DNA from: Clostridiales bacterium
GTDB lineage: Bacteria; Bacillota; Clostridia; Lachnospirales; Lachnospiraceae
Assembly: GCA_018372435.1 (NCBI GenBank)
Contig: JAHAJA010000007.1
Span: 1-64,000, forward strand
Direction of reading: 5' to 3'
Length of the DNA stretch: 64,000 nucleotides
Shown piece after piece: positions 1 to 8,452 of the stretch; within the stretch, counting starts at the first letter, position 1, and every line of letters starts with the position of its first letter. Made by a program: the position numbers and the translations under genes. The notes under the pieces are model-generated. The model made no database searches. It was not told the DNA's origin and saw only the letters and a list, made by a program, of their open reading frames with translations.

Positions 1-90
1 TAGACACCCTTGCTGTTCAGCTATGTGTTTCCCATTGCCTAGGTACACTCGGGACATTCACCCGTTAGAGTTTGCCCATGTCGGGCAAAC
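1..90 (-). mobile_element. 5' end of a group II (class C-like) intron, cut by the window edge
   Basis: Read on the minus strand from position 90, the sequence opens GTTTGCCCGACATGGGC and continues with a GGGTGAATGTCCCGA block and, near position 10, GCAAGGGTGTC. These blocks occur in the same order at the start of domain I of group IIC introns such as the Oceanobacillus iheyensis intron, recalled from memory. The first bases are GTTTG rather than the usual GTGYG. The 5' end lies three bases past the U-tract of the terminator at 95-135, which is the insertion preference known for class C introns. The rest, including any reverse transcriptase, is outside the window, so intactness cannot be judged. 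Confidence 0.72.
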
Positions 91-94
91 CGTA

Positions 95-135
95 AAAAGT
101 GGTTAACGAGTTTTGTTAACACGATAACCACTTTT
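95..135 (-). terminator. Intrinsic terminator of the MATE gene
   Basis: A 14-bp stem with one mismatch (95-108 against 122-135) encloses a 13-nt loop. On the minus strand it is followed by five T residues. It ends the MATE transcript and is the apparent docking site of the intron at 90. Confidence 0.8.
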
Positions 136-159
136 ACCTATATTCTATCTAAATTAAAA

Positions 160-1500
160 TCAATTATACGTAATCTCTTTTTCTTTTAAAACTGGATTTT
201 TCTTAATCTTAATAATTAATGGAATAACCATTAGTATCCACACAATAGGTTCAGCTAGAATTATTCCCATATAATCAAGATGAGGAACGAGTATAATCAC
301 AATTAATACTTTACCCACAAGTTCTATCATACTAGATATAATCGGTGTGGTATGGTCCCCTATTCCTTGCATAGAATTACGTAATACGGTAATCATTGCG
401 GGAACAAAATAAAACACGGTATTGATCTTTAGGTATAAAGTTGCTGTTCGTACAATCTCAGAATCATTAGTACCAGTTACCATATGTACCAACCATGGTG
501 CGATTGTATAGCTAGAAATCATCATAATTGCTGACCATACCCATGTAATTATTATTACGCTACGGATTCCTTCTTTGATACGAGAGATCTTACCTGATCC
601 AAGATTTTGACCACAATAAGTAGTCATCGTTGTGCCACAGACACCAAACATCAGCATATAGATTTCAGTAATCTTTCTTGCTGCTGTATGAGCTACAATT
701 GTTTTCGTTCCAAACGTATTGATTGCACTTTGTAATGCTACAGTTCCAAGCGAAACTAATGATAACATAAATCCCATCGATAATCCCGACAAATACATCT
801 GCTTGACATAGGACCACGTCGCCTTAAAGTCTTCTCTTTTTAGATGTAACATCGGATACTTCTTCCATATATATGTAAAACACATTACTACCGAACATAT
901 TTGTGATATTACAGTTGCGTAAGCTGCACCTTCCACTCCCATGTGAAAGCCTTTAATAAATAAATAGTCCAATCCAACATTCAGTAAAGCTGCTAGCATT
1001 AAGAAGATAAGAGGAGTTATTGTATCTCCAATTGCACGCAACACACTTGCACAGATGTTATATAATAATGTAACAATCATACCAAGAAAAATAATTCGAA
1101 TGAATGCGTACGATTGGTGTATTACTTCTTCTGGAGTATTTAAAACCCGAAGTAAAGGCATTAAGAAGGTTACACTTATGACCGTAAGTACCAAAGTAGT
1201 TAATATACCTAAGGTCACCGTCATAGCTGTTGCTTTACGTAATGCTTTCTCATCTTTAGCACCAAAACTTTTCGCAACGTTAATTGCAAAACCATTGGTT
1301 AACCCTATTAAAAAACCTATTATTAATGAATTAATTGAATTTGTTGCTCCAACAGCAGCTAATGACTGCTCTCCTAACGTCTCTCCAACGATTCTAGTAT
1401 CAATCAAATTATATAATAATTGAAAAATGTTACCGATTAATACGGGTAATGCAAATTGAAAAATTAATTTGATTGGCTTTCCTTTTGTTAAATCTTTCAT
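160..1500 (-). CDS. MATE family multidrug/Na+ efflux transporter
   Basis: 446 residues with about 12 hydrophobic segments in two homologous halves (roughly 15-190 and 235-430), the normal length for MATE exporters. The N-terminus MKDLTKGKPIKLIFQFALP is the typical opening of clostridial members. In-frame codons reach GTG at 1512, but ATG at 1500 matches the family start. Neither start has a strong Shine-Dalgarno sequence. MATE proteins extrude cationic drugs or metabolites using a Na+ or H+ gradient; the substrate cannot be told here. The gene stands alone, convergent with the group II intron edge and divergent from brnQ. Confidence 0.9.
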   Translation of the reverse strand: MKDLTKGKPIKLIFQFALPVLIGNIFQLLYNLIDTRIVGETLGEQSLAAVGATNSINSLIIGFLIGLTNGFAINVAKSFGAKDEKALRKATAMTVTLGILTTLVLTVISVTFLMPLLRVLNTPEEVIHQSYAFIRIIFLGMIVTLLYNICASVLRAIGDTITPLIFLMLAALLNVGLDYLFIKGFHMGVEGAAYATVISQICSVVMCFTYIWKKYPMLHLKREDFKATWSYVKQMYLSGLSMGFMLSLVSLGTVALQSAINTFGTKTIVAHTAARKITEIYMLMFGVCGTTMTTYCGQNLGSGKISRIKEGIRSVIIITWVWSAIMMISSYTIAPWLVHMVTGTNDSEIVRTATLYLKINTVFYFVPAMITVLRNSMQGIGDHTTPIISSMIELVGKVLIVIILVPHLDYMGIILAEPIVWILMVIPLIIKIKKNPVLKEKEITYN

Positions 1501-1650
1501 ACTATGTACCACAACTTTCTCATTATATTGCTCCGATAACTACTATAAATCTATAATTACAGACCAATTGCCACTATATCATATTGATAGCAACTATGCA
1601 ATAATGCAAAATAACAAAAAAGCTAAGGCAGAACAATATGCATACTTGTA

Positions 1651-1677
1651 AAAAGATTTTCTTAATGATAAAATCTT
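1651..1677. other. AT-rich hairpin between the MATE and brnQ genes
   Basis: AAAGATTTT and AAAATCTTT flank a 9-nt loop. It lies between two divergent genes and so is not an obvious terminator. The remaining spacer, 1678-1796, contains a GC-richer patch around 1735-1762 (GGGGAGGAAACCCGCGC) unlike the surrounding DNA, which may have arrived together with brnQ. Confidence 0.35.
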
Positions 1678-1796
1678 TCTGATAAATACTCAATAGAAGT
1701 TGAATCAAGTGCTAAGGAGAGATTCATAAGATTGTGGGGAGGAAACCCGCGCTTTTCCTACTTCGAGTTATAAAATGAGTTATGAGAGGAACTAAT

Positions 1797-3110
1797 ATGA
1801 TCGAAAAATTTAATTTCAAAACTAAACTATTGATGGGTTTCACCTTATTCTCCATGTTTTTTGGAGCCGGAAATCTGATTTTTCCACCCTACTTGGGCTC
1901 ACAGGCAGGAAGTCACACATGGACAGCCTTTTTGGGATTTGCAGCCAGTGCGGTAGGACTTCCGGTACTGGGGGTAGTTGCTGTGACCCTTTCCGGCGGT
2001 CTGAATGAGTTGGCGTCAAGGGTACATAAAAAATTCGCTTTTGTGTATATTGTAGTACTCTATCTTGCTATCGGCCCCTGTCTTGCAATTCCTAGAACCG
2101 CCAGTACTTCATTTTCTATTGTATTGAAACCGTTTATTCCTGAGGGAATATCTCTGGGACCGATACAGCTTGTTTATTCTCTTTTATTTTTTACAATAGC
2201 AGCTTTGGTAGCTATGCACCCAGAACGGCTCACAGAATACCTGGGAAAGTGGCTGACACCTATTCTTTTATTCTTGATTGTGTTTATATTTGTAGGAACA
2301 CTGATGAAGCCTGAGGGTGGGACTGCTGTGCCTTCGGAGAATTATCTGAAAATGGCTTCGGTGCAGGGATTTTTAGACGGTTATCAGACTATGGACACGC
2401 TTGCGGCTCTGAATTTTGGAATCATTGTAGCTATGAATATCCAAGCAAGAGGAATCAGAAAAGAAAAATCTGTGATGAACGAGACAATCTGGGCAGGTTG
2501 GATTGCAGGAATTGTACTTCTTATAGTTTATGCCATGCTAACCTTTGTGGGAATGAATTCAGGAAAGAATTTTCCAGAAACGGCGAATGGAACGGAGGTA
2601 CTTATGAAAATGTCTGAATTTTTATTTGGACGGACGGGAATGATTATTCTGGCAGCCAGCTTTTTGATTGCCTGTTTTAATACATGCGTGGGCCTCTTTA
2701 GCTGCTGTGGAAAATATTTTAACGGAATTTTTCCGAGAATCAGTCACAAGGTATGGGTATGGAGTTTTGCGGCAGTATCCGTGGTGATTGCTAATATTGG
2801 GTTAAATGCAATTTTGAAATTCTCTGTCCCTGTACTGAACGCTATCTATCCTCTGGCGATTTTGCTGATTGTTCTGGCTTTTACTCATCGTTTGTTTAAG
2901 CGTTTTGATTACGTTTATCCATGCTCCGCAGCATTTTGTGGGATTAGCAGTATTCTTCTAGTTTTAGAACAGCAGAAACTTCTCATTCCGGGAATTTCTA
3001 AATTTCTTCGTATGATTCCAGGTCATGCGATTGGTTTTGGTTGGCTGATTCCTACTCTGGCGGGAATCGTTCTGGGTGTGGTATTTAGTAGAAAAAAGGG
3101 AAGCATTTAA
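1797..3110 (+). CDS. brnQ: Branched-chain amino acid:cation symporter (LIVCS family)
   Basis: 437 residues with about 12 membrane spans. FGAGNLIFPP near residue 20 is the hallmark of the BrnQ/LivII carriers that import Leu, Ile and Val with Na+ or H+. ATG at 1797 has GAGAGG seven bases upstream; an in-frame ATG at 1782 lies within that site and is less likely. Codon use stands out: many CTG leucine, GGA and CGG/CGT codons and visibly higher GC than neighbouring genes, which prefer TTA and AGA. I infer recent acquisition from a higher-GC relative. It is monocistronic and no branched-chain sensor element is visible upstream. Confidence 0.9.
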   Translation: MIEKFNFKTKLLMGFTLFSMFFGAGNLIFPPYLGSQAGSHTWTAFLGFAASAVGLPVLGVVAVTLSGGLNELASRVHKKFAFVYIVVLYLAIGPCLAIPRTASTSFSIVLKPFIPEGISLGPIQLVYSLLFFTIAALVAMHPERLTEYLGKWLTPILLFLIVFIFVGTLMKPEGGTAVPSENYLKMASVQGFLDGYQTMDTLAALNFGIIVAMNIQARGIRKEKSVMNETIWAGWIAGIVLLIVYAMLTFVGMNSGKNFPETANGTEVLMKMSEFLFGRTGMIILAASFLIACFNTCVGLFSCCGKYFNGIFPRISHKVWVWSFAAVSVVIANIGLNAILKFSVPVLNAIYPLAILLIVLAFTHRLFKRFDYVYPCSAAFCGISSILLVLEQQKLLIPGISKFLRMIPGHAIGFGWLIPTLAGIVLGVVFSRKKGSI

Positions 3111-3187
3111 AAATAGTATCATGTAGTCACTACGTTTGCAGTTCAATCATGGTAAATTCGTAGTAAAAATATTTTTTTCGAGATTAC

Positions 3188-3296
3188 AATGCTAATGAAT
3201 GTAGCATTTATATGGACCAACCAAAATTCTATAATTAATTTTATATAAATTAATTATAGAAAGTATAGTTTTCCATAATGTACAGATACTATACTT
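3188..3296. repeat. Three consecutive inverted repeats upstream of rubrerythrin
   Basis: In order: 3188-3208 (AATGCTA, 7-nt spacer, TAGCATT); 3227-3261, a perfect 35-bp palindrome with 15-bp arms TTCTATAATTAATTT and a TATAT centre; and 3261-3296 (AAGTATAGT and ACTATACTT, 18-nt spacer). They fill most of the 281-nt gap between brnQ and rubrerythrin. The first could belong to the end of brnQ. The AT-rich second resembles Fur/PerR-type operator DNA, which would suit a peroxide-defence gene, but it does not match the PerR box exactly. Confidence 0.5.
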
Positions 3297-3391
3297 GTTT
3301 ATGTATCGTTAGTCAAATGCAAACTCTTCTCAATTACAAAGCGTTTACAATTGCCTATTATCTCTCACCAATATAAGAAAAGAGGAACTAT

Positions 3392-4012
3392 ATGCCTGTT
3401 GATTTTAAAACAAGTGAAACTAGAGAAAATCTAATGCGCGCTTTTGCTGGCGAAAGCCAAGCCCGTAATCGTTATACTTTCGCTGCTGAAGTAGCGCAAA
3501 GACAAAAGCAAAAAATGGTAGAGGAATTGTTTACCTTCACTGCTAACCAAGAACGTGCTCATGCTAAGATATTCTATGATCATCTACAAGAGTTCACTGG
3601 AGAGAATATCGAGATTTCCGAAGCCGCATATCCTATTAATGTTTCAGAAAATCTTGAGGATCTATTAAACTTTGCTAAGCATAATGAATATGAGGAAGCA
3701 AACGATGTGTATCTCAAATTCAGTCAAAAAGCACAAGAAGAAGGATTTGTTAAAATCGCTTATTCCTTTTCTGAAATCGCTAAAGTTGAACAAGTTCATT
3801 GTGATCGATTCGAGAAATTAGCTGAATTAATTAAGAATAGCCAATTATATGCTGCAGCCTCACCATCCGTTTGGGTTTGTGTGAACTGTGGTTACATCTT
3901 CGAGGGTACGCAGGCTCCTCTAAAATGCCCAGTTTGTCTATATGAACAAGGTTATTTCTTACCTGTTGATTTACTTAGTTGTAAAGATTTCTTAAAAGGA
4001 AAAAATAATTAA
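3392..4012 (+). CDS. rbr: Rubrerythrin
   Basis: 206 residues. A ferritin-like four-helix domain (about 1-148) carries the diiron ligands: Glu in AGESQARNRY near 21, ERAH at 54-57, and Glu/His in KVEQVH at 131-136. A C-terminal rubredoxin-like Fe(SCys)4 site follows, with CVNC at 163-166 and CPVC at 179-182. Rubrerythrins reduce hydrogen peroxide to water with electrons from NADH via rubredoxin in the cytoplasm of anaerobes. AGAGGAAC precedes the ATG. The tail after CPVC (LYEQGYFLPVD) is slightly different from the usual GAPKSAF-like text, but all four cysteines are present. Monocistronic. Confidence 0.95.
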   Translation: MPVDFKTSETRENLMRAFAGESQARNRYTFAAEVAQRQKQKMVEELFTFTANQERAHAKIFYDHLQEFTGENIEISEAAYPINVSENLEDLLNFAKHNEYEEANDVYLKFSQKAQEEGFVKIAYSFSEIAKVEQVHCDRFEKLAELIKNSQLYAAASPSVWVCVNCGYIFEGTQAPLKCPVCLYEQGYFLPVDLLSCKDFLKGKNN

Positions 4013-4041
4013 GCCCAAATAATAATCATTCGCATGCCATT

Positions 4042-4119
4042 AAAAGCAATCTCAAACTGTAATACCTAGGGTAAATATTTATGATTACCACTGATACACA
4101 ACTTTTTGAGATTGCTTTT
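4042..4119. terminator. Long-armed bidirectional terminator (rbr / yjbR)
   Basis: A perfect 15-bp outer stem (AAAAGCAATCTCAAA at 4042-4056 pairs with 4105-4119) encloses 48 nt with a weaker inner pairing (GTAAT/ATTAC). T- and A-rich ends on both strands let it serve rubrerythrin and the convergent 4176-4964 gene. It belongs to a set of unusually large intergenic hairpins in this window. Confidence 0.75.
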
Positions 4120-4175
4120 CTTGTTATTATTTTATTATTTTATTGTTTTATTGTTTTACTTTCTATTGCTTCATT

Positions 4176-4964
4176 TCATTCTTTTTCTATAAAAAAGCAA
4201 GGATACTTATCATCATAATTGCCCCATACAGTGTAAGATAGTTTACAAAAATAGTACGTGCAGAATAAAGCCTCTGTATGATTTAATTCCATTGTCAAAT
4301 CAAATAACTCTTGATCAAGCGGAAGAAACATTAGGTCCGTCCATGCTTCATAACGATTAAGTATGTTTCTACTTTCAGCGGATAAGACACTGCGAATCCT
4401 TTCTTTTTCCTCTGGCCTAAGCGTACCATAATACCAATCTACATAGGCCCCCTCTTCTCCATTCTCCTGCCAAAGTGAATGTACCGAATTCTTTAATTCC
4501 TCCTTATTTCTTTCAAGTATCTTGTTTTCATACTGTCGAAATCCCTCTTCAATTCGTTCGAAGTAAATCGCTCCCTTATCTACTAATTCTTTCTTGTCAA
4601 TTGCTCCAATTACATTAAAACGCTGCTTTTTAGTCATCTTAGCAATTACTTGACTATAGGAATGATCAATCATATCTAGCAAAAGATTTTCATCAAATTG
4701 TTCTAAGTATATGGTGTTTTTATATGGTTGTTGTACGGGTGGGCAATGATATCCTCTTACAATGATACCAGGATATTGTTGGCGATAAAAATCAGCTAAC
4801 ATAGCTTCACATCTTAATGTGATTTTATAGTCTGTAGGATTTACATACAACTCCGCAAAGATTTTACCATCAACTTTTACACAGATTGGTATATCCCCAA
4901 AAGGATAATCTATATATGCACCTGGTTTACTTAGGCAGTACTCGAGTATCTTTTCACTATTCAT
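4176..4964 (-). CDS. MmcQ/YjbR family protein with C-terminal extension
   Basis: 262 residues. The first ~115 match the YjbR/MmcQ fold: a YPFGD motif at 19-24, KVDGKIFAELYVN, ITLRCEAM and a PGIIVRGYHCP segment. The family has a double-wing fold proposed to bind DNA, but its function is unsettled. Residues 120-262 are a charged, Tyr/Trp-containing extension that I do not recognise; it includes WYYGTLRPEEKERI, typical of fused YjbR-associated tails in clostridia. The gene sits 21 nt downstream of an EamA transporter on the same strand and is probably cotranscribed with it. Confidence 0.8.
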   Translation of the reverse strand: MNSEKILEYCLSKPGAYIDYPFGDIPICVKVDGKIFAELYVNPTDYKITLRCEAMLADFYRQQYPGIIVRGYHCPPVQQPYKNTIYLEQFDENLLLDMIDHSYSQVIAKMTKKQRFNVIGAIDKKELVDKGAIYFERIEEGFRQYENKILERNKEELKNSVHSLWQENGEEGAYVDWYYGTLRPEEKERIRSVLSAESRNILNRYEAWTDLMFLPLDQELFDLTMELNHTEALFCTYYFCKLSYTVWGNYDDKYPCFFIEKE

Positions 4965-4985
4965 CTCAATAAATCTACTCCTTTT

Positions 4986-5954
4986 CTACTGTTTTCCTTC
5001 TCCTTTAGCCGTCGAACCACTACCTTGATAATTAACTATAAAGATTCCAATACAAACTAAAATTAGTGCAAATATTCCCTTCATTCCAAATGATTGCCCT
5101 TTCTCATCTAAGAATATTGAAGATAGAATTACTCCACTTATAGGATTCACAAAACCAAAAACTGCAACTTTTGATACAGGATTATATTTTAATAGGATTC
5201 CCCATATTGAATAAGCTACAGCAGATACCAAGGCTAGATAGATTAACATACCAATTCCTTTACCAGTAATAACCGTAAGCTCTCCGCCCCACACAGCCCC
5301 CAGTATCATCATAATTACTCCACCAACAAAGAATTGATATCCACTTAATACTACTGGATTTTCATCTTCGGAATACTTCTTGATGAAAACAGATGACAAT
5401 GCATAGGCGATTGTACATAATAAGATAAAACCTTCTCCAGTAAACTTCATATGCATATCAAGGCCATCTTTTGTTAGATTAATAACCACAACTCCTGCAA
5501 AACCAAGTATACAACCTAACATCTTTTTCCATGTTAATTTTTCTTGTCTAAAGAACACACATGCTATAATGATTGCTACGAAAACATTAGAACCATTAAT
5601 AATTGCCGCCTTCACACCTGATGTATTCGCTAATCCGATATAGAAGAATATATATTGTAAAACCGTCTGAAACAGACATAATACTAAAATCTTACGATAA
5701 GATTGTCTTTTTGGTATTAAAATCTTATGACTCATCATACTTCCTAATAAAATAGTCAGTAAACCAGCTAATGTGAAACGGCATCCCGCAAATAAAATCT
5801 GCGTTGCAGAATCATTTCCTCCAATTTCGAAATATTGATAGCCTAACTTAATTGCAGGGAATGCACTCCCCCATAATGTGCAACATAATATTGCAAGTAT
5901 ACATACAATTGCTGTTTTCTTTAAGTATTCCTCTTTTGTTTTTCTTTCTGTCAT
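4986..5954 (-). CDS. EamA/DMT family transporter
   Basis: 322 residues with ten predicted membrane helices forming two EamA repeats (about 15-155 and 170-310). The first helix contains the characteristic LWGSAFPAIKLGY. Members of this drug/metabolite superfamily export amino acids, purines or other metabolites; no specific substrate is indicated. The ATG at 5954 is preceded by GGAAG. It heads a likely two-gene unit with the YjbR protein and is divergent from the small peptide gene at 6060. Confidence 0.9.
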   Translation of the reverse strand: MTERKTKEEYLKKTAIVCILAILCCTLWGSAFPAIKLGYQYFEIGGNDSATQILFAGCRFTLAGLLTILLGSMMSHKILIPKRQSYRKILVLCLFQTVLQYIFFYIGLANTSGVKAAIINGSNVFVAIIIACVFFRQEKLTWKKMLGCILGFAGVVVINLTKDGLDMHMKFTGEGFILLCTIAYALSSVFIKKYSEDENPVVLSGYQFFVGGVIMMILGAVWGGELTVITGKGIGMLIYLALVSAVAYSIWGILLKYNPVSKVAVFGFVNPISGVILSSIFLDEKGQSFGMKGIFALILVCIGIFIVNYQGSGSTAKGEGKQ

Positions 5955-5984
5955 CTAACTTCCAACCTTTCCATTAATCCCCTA

Positions 5985-6013
5985 TTGTTCAAATGTTACA
6001 AAATTGTTACAAT
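5985..6013 (+). promoter_or_regulatory. Candidate promoter of the 23-codon peptide gene
   Basis: TTGTTC at 5985-5990 and TACAAT at 6008-6013 are separated by 17 nt. The -10 box is good and the -35 box weak. It would start transcription about 40 nt before the ribosome site of the peptide ORF. Confidence 0.4.
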
Positions 6014-6059
6014 GTATTTGTACTTAGCTAATACAAATAAAAATAAGGAGGACGAAACT

Positions 6060-6131
6060 ATGTGTTTTAATTTTTCAAATTGTTCCGAGTTATTTAATAC
6101 TATTTGTCAATATTTCAACTTTGGTTGTTAA
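6060..6131 (+). CDS. Cys-rich 23-residue peptide (unrecognised)
   Basis: A short ORF with every mark of expression: AAGGAGG at 6045-6051, eight bases, ATG, 23 codons, TAA, then a strong intrinsic terminator beginning 9 nt later. The product has cysteines at residues 2, 8, 16 and 23 (the last residue), six aromatic residues and no basic residue. I do not recognise it. Four evenly spread cysteines suggest disulphides, metal binding or a modified peptide. Alternatively the transcript itself could be a small regulatory RNA with a leader peptide. No processing enzyme gene lies beside it. Confidence 0.55.
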   Translation: MCFNFSNCSELFNTICQYFNFGC

Positions 6132-6139
6132 TAGTCAGG

Positions 6140-6170
6140 CTCTGGTTTTTACCAGAGCCTTTTTATTTTT
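6140..6170 (+). terminator. Intrinsic terminator after the 23-codon peptide gene
   Basis: GGCTCTGG and CCAGAGCC form an 8-bp GC-rich stem around a TTTTTA loop, followed by a long T tract. It is one of the strongest terminators in the window and closes a transcript of only about 150 nt. Confidence 0.85.
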
Positions 6171-6243
6171 ATAGTATTCATGTAACATCTTTGTAATATC
6201 TTTGTAATATTTTAATTCTATGAAGTATAGCTACATAACATCA

Positions 6244-6432
6244 TTACATCTGCTTTCTTACAATCTTATATTCATTATCTAATTGAAAATAAGGACAGTC
6301 ATAGAATTTATCTTGTAAGAAACGAACCATCTCGTCTTCATCAAGATTTACTTCACACTCATAATATCCCAGTTCCTCATCATATACATAGTTGCTACAA
6401 CATTCACAACTCGATTTTGTCTTAGCCTTCAT
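6244..6432 (-). CDS. Small cysteine-containing protein of the DUF6472 type
   Basis: 62 residues. Cysteines lie in CECC near 9-12, at ECEV near 26 and DCPYF near 45, with the acidic stretch NLDEDEMVRFLQDKF between. This pattern is a small conserved family in Lachnospiraceae that I recall as DUF6472; function unknown, possibly zinc-binding. An AGGAGG-like site lies just upstream of its ATG. It has no partner gene on its strand close enough to be an obvious operon. Confidence 0.7.
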   Translation of the reverse strand: MKAKTKSSCECCSNYVYDEELGYYECEVNLDEDEMVRFLQDKFYDCPYFQLDNEYKIVRKQM

Positions 6433-6540
6433 AACAAAAGCTCCTCCTATAATAAAACAGTAAAAATGGTAATCTAAACATACTGTCTAGATTACCACAA
6501 TAATTTCTTTATTACAAGCTATCTAATTTCAATTCAATTA

Positions 6541-7290
6541 TTAAATCTTAGCCGCACCATCTATCGACAATACAATACCTGTTATGTAACTTGACATATT
6601 ACTACCTAAGAATACAAATGCATCCGCAACTTCTTCTGGTTCACCAATTCTACCTAGTGGAATAGTTTTGATAAGAGGCTTAATTATAGCTTCTGGTAAA
6701 TCTGCAACCATATCTGTTCTTGTGATACCAGGTGCTACTGCATTCACGCGAATCTGATAAGGTGCAAGCTCTTGTGCTAGTGATTTAGTTAAACCATTAA
6801 CTGCAAATTTAGACGTTGGATATCCACATCCACTTTGTTGTCCATATAGACTAACCACTGAGCTGGTATTAATAATAACACCGCCACCTTGTTCTTTCAT
6901 AATTCCAGCAACAGCCTGAGAACAATAGAAAACTGCATTCACATTTAAATCCATAATTTTTTGGAATTCTTCTGGCTTATATTCAAATATAGAATCCATA
7001 GCAGATATACCAGCATTATTTACTAAGATATCAATGGAACCATATTCTTTCTTTACGTTATCGAAATCCCTCTTAACCTCTTGTGGGTTACATAAGTCTG
7101 TCCAAATACCAGATACCTTACAAGTAGGATCTTCAGCCTTTAAAGCTGCTACTGCTTTTGTTGCAGTCTCTTCCCTAGAACCACAGAGCACTACGGTAGC
7201 TCCTTGTTCTAAATACTTCTTAACAATTGCTAAGCCAATTCCTCTTGTCCCACCTGTAACAATCGCAACTTTACCTTCAAGTAACATCAT
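6541..7290 (-). CDS. SDR family oxidoreductase (FabG-like)
   Basis: 249 residues of a classical short-chain dehydrogenase. The nucleotide-binding motif TGGTRGIG lies near 12-19, NNAG near 90, the catalytic Ser in NTSSV near 142, and YPTSK with Tyr and Lys near 155-159. These enzymes use NAD(P)H to reduce or oxidise carbonyl or hydroxyl groups; a 3-oxoacyl-ACP reductase or sugar/polyol dehydrogenase role is possible. The start is the ATGATG at 7290 with GGAAAGG seven bases upstream; in-frame codons continue to 7320 without a ribosome site. It follows the pectinesterase gene by about 130 nt on the same strand. Confidence 0.88.
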   Translation of the reverse strand: MMLLEGKVAIVTGGTRGIGLAIVKKYLEQGATVVLCGSREETATKAVAALKAEDPTCKVSGIWTDLCNPQEVKRDFDNVKKEYGSIDILVNNAGISAMDSIFEYKPEEFQKIMDLNVNAVFYCSQAVAGIMKEQGGGVIINTSSVVSLYGQQSGCGYPTSKFAVNGLTKSLAQELAPYQIRVNAVAPGITRTDMVADLPEAIIKPLIKTIPLGRIGEPEEVADAFVFLGSNMSSYITGIVLSIDGAAKI

Positions 7291-7418
7291 ACTATTTCCT
7301 TTCCTATTGAACGTTATCATGGAACGACATCGTTCTTACCTCATACGTTTATTATTAAATCGTCTTTTGACGTTTTAATCGCAATTTCCCACAATTAAAA
7401 GTTTATAAAACATGATCT

Positions 7419-8348
7419 CTATTGCCACCAGCCCAAAACCTTTGTCTTAATATACACCTTCGCTTCTTCATCTGTTAATTGTCTTCTTTGTGCATTCACA
7501 CATACACCTAAACCAGTATTGCCATATTCATAGAATCGTTCAGTTTCAGGATATGCCTCATGCATCTTCGTCCAACCATCTTTACGAATATGCGCACCTA
7601 ATTCACAGTTCATAAACACTGTGGCGGAACATACAGGCTCAGTTCGCATACTTGGATGCCATGGTCTTCCAAGATATACGGAATTCTTTGCAGTTCCCTC
7701 TTCAGCTGTAAGTCTACAATTAATGAATAGGAAACCAAAATCATCTCTTGCTCTTGTACTAGCAGCACTAACATAACCATTCTCAGTCATAGATCCTCTA
7801 TTAAGGGAATGAATCTGACATTCCTCAAATACAGCACGAGCTGCACCAAATATAAAATCCACATCTCCCTCAAGATAACAATGAAGAAAATAACAGGACC
7901 CCTCCATTGCATATAGCGTATCTTGATATCCTCTAAACGAACAATCAATGAAGGTATTGTATTCTCCACTAGTACTAACTGCAACTGCTTGTCTACCCAT
8001 TTTATCAAACCCTGGTTGGAAGAAAGAATTCTCAAAAGTTATTCCAACTGCAGTAACATGACTTCCGTTGACAAAAACGGTAGGACTCTTGAAGGTACCT
8101 AGTTTTTCACCTTCTTCATTAACGAGGCCCGCGTAATTATCATATGTAATAATTGTTTTATCAATGCCTTCTCCTACAAGTTTAATATAAGATTGATCCT
8201 CTCGGATTGTAATTACTTGCTTGTAAATTCCTTCACGAATACGTATCGTAATAGGTACTGCATTCCCTGCAGGAACTGCATCAATTGCAGACTGTATATC
8301 TACGTAATCCCCACTTCCATCTTTCGCAACTATAAGTTCTTTTTCCAT
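7419..8348 (-). CDS. Pectinesterase (CE8), apparently intracellular
   Basis: 309 residues forming the right-handed beta-helix of carbohydrate esterase family 8, which removes methyl groups from pectin homogalacturonan. Family signatures are GYQDTLY (catalytic Gln and first Asp), DFIFGAA (second Asp) and LGRPW (substrate Arg). The protein begins MEKELIVAKDGSGDY with no signal peptide, so it should act in the cytoplasm on imported methylated oligogalacturonides. The longer in-frame start at 8417 has no ribosome site and adds a polar, non-signal stretch. It lies downstream of the serine hydrolase on the same strand. Confidence 0.9.
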   Translation of the reverse strand: MEKELIVAKDGSGDYVDIQSAIDAVPAGNAVPITIRIREGIYKQVITIREDQSYIKLVGEGIDKTIITYDNYAGLVNEEGEKLGTFKSPTVFVNGSHVTAVGITFENSFFQPGFDKMGRQAVAVSTSGEYNTFIDCSFRGYQDTLYAMEGSCYFLHCYLEGDVDFIFGAARAVFEECQIHSLNRGSMTENGYVSAASTRARDDFGFLFINCRLTAEEGTAKNSVYLGRPWHPSMRTEPVCSATVFMNCELGAHIRKDGWTKMHEAYPETERFYEYGNTGLGVCVNAQRRQLTDEEAKVYIKTKVLGWWQ

Positions 8349-8452
8349 CGTTATTCTCAACTTTCTATTACTCTGAGTAATACTATAACTACGAGAAGTA
8401 GCCTTGCTTCTTTCCATAAATTACATTATACAATCTTATATAGGATTTTGCA

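Noticed and set aside
1055..1423. 122-codon ORF on the plus strand
   Set aside because: It lies wholly antisense to the MATE gene and has no ribosome site or protein-like composition.
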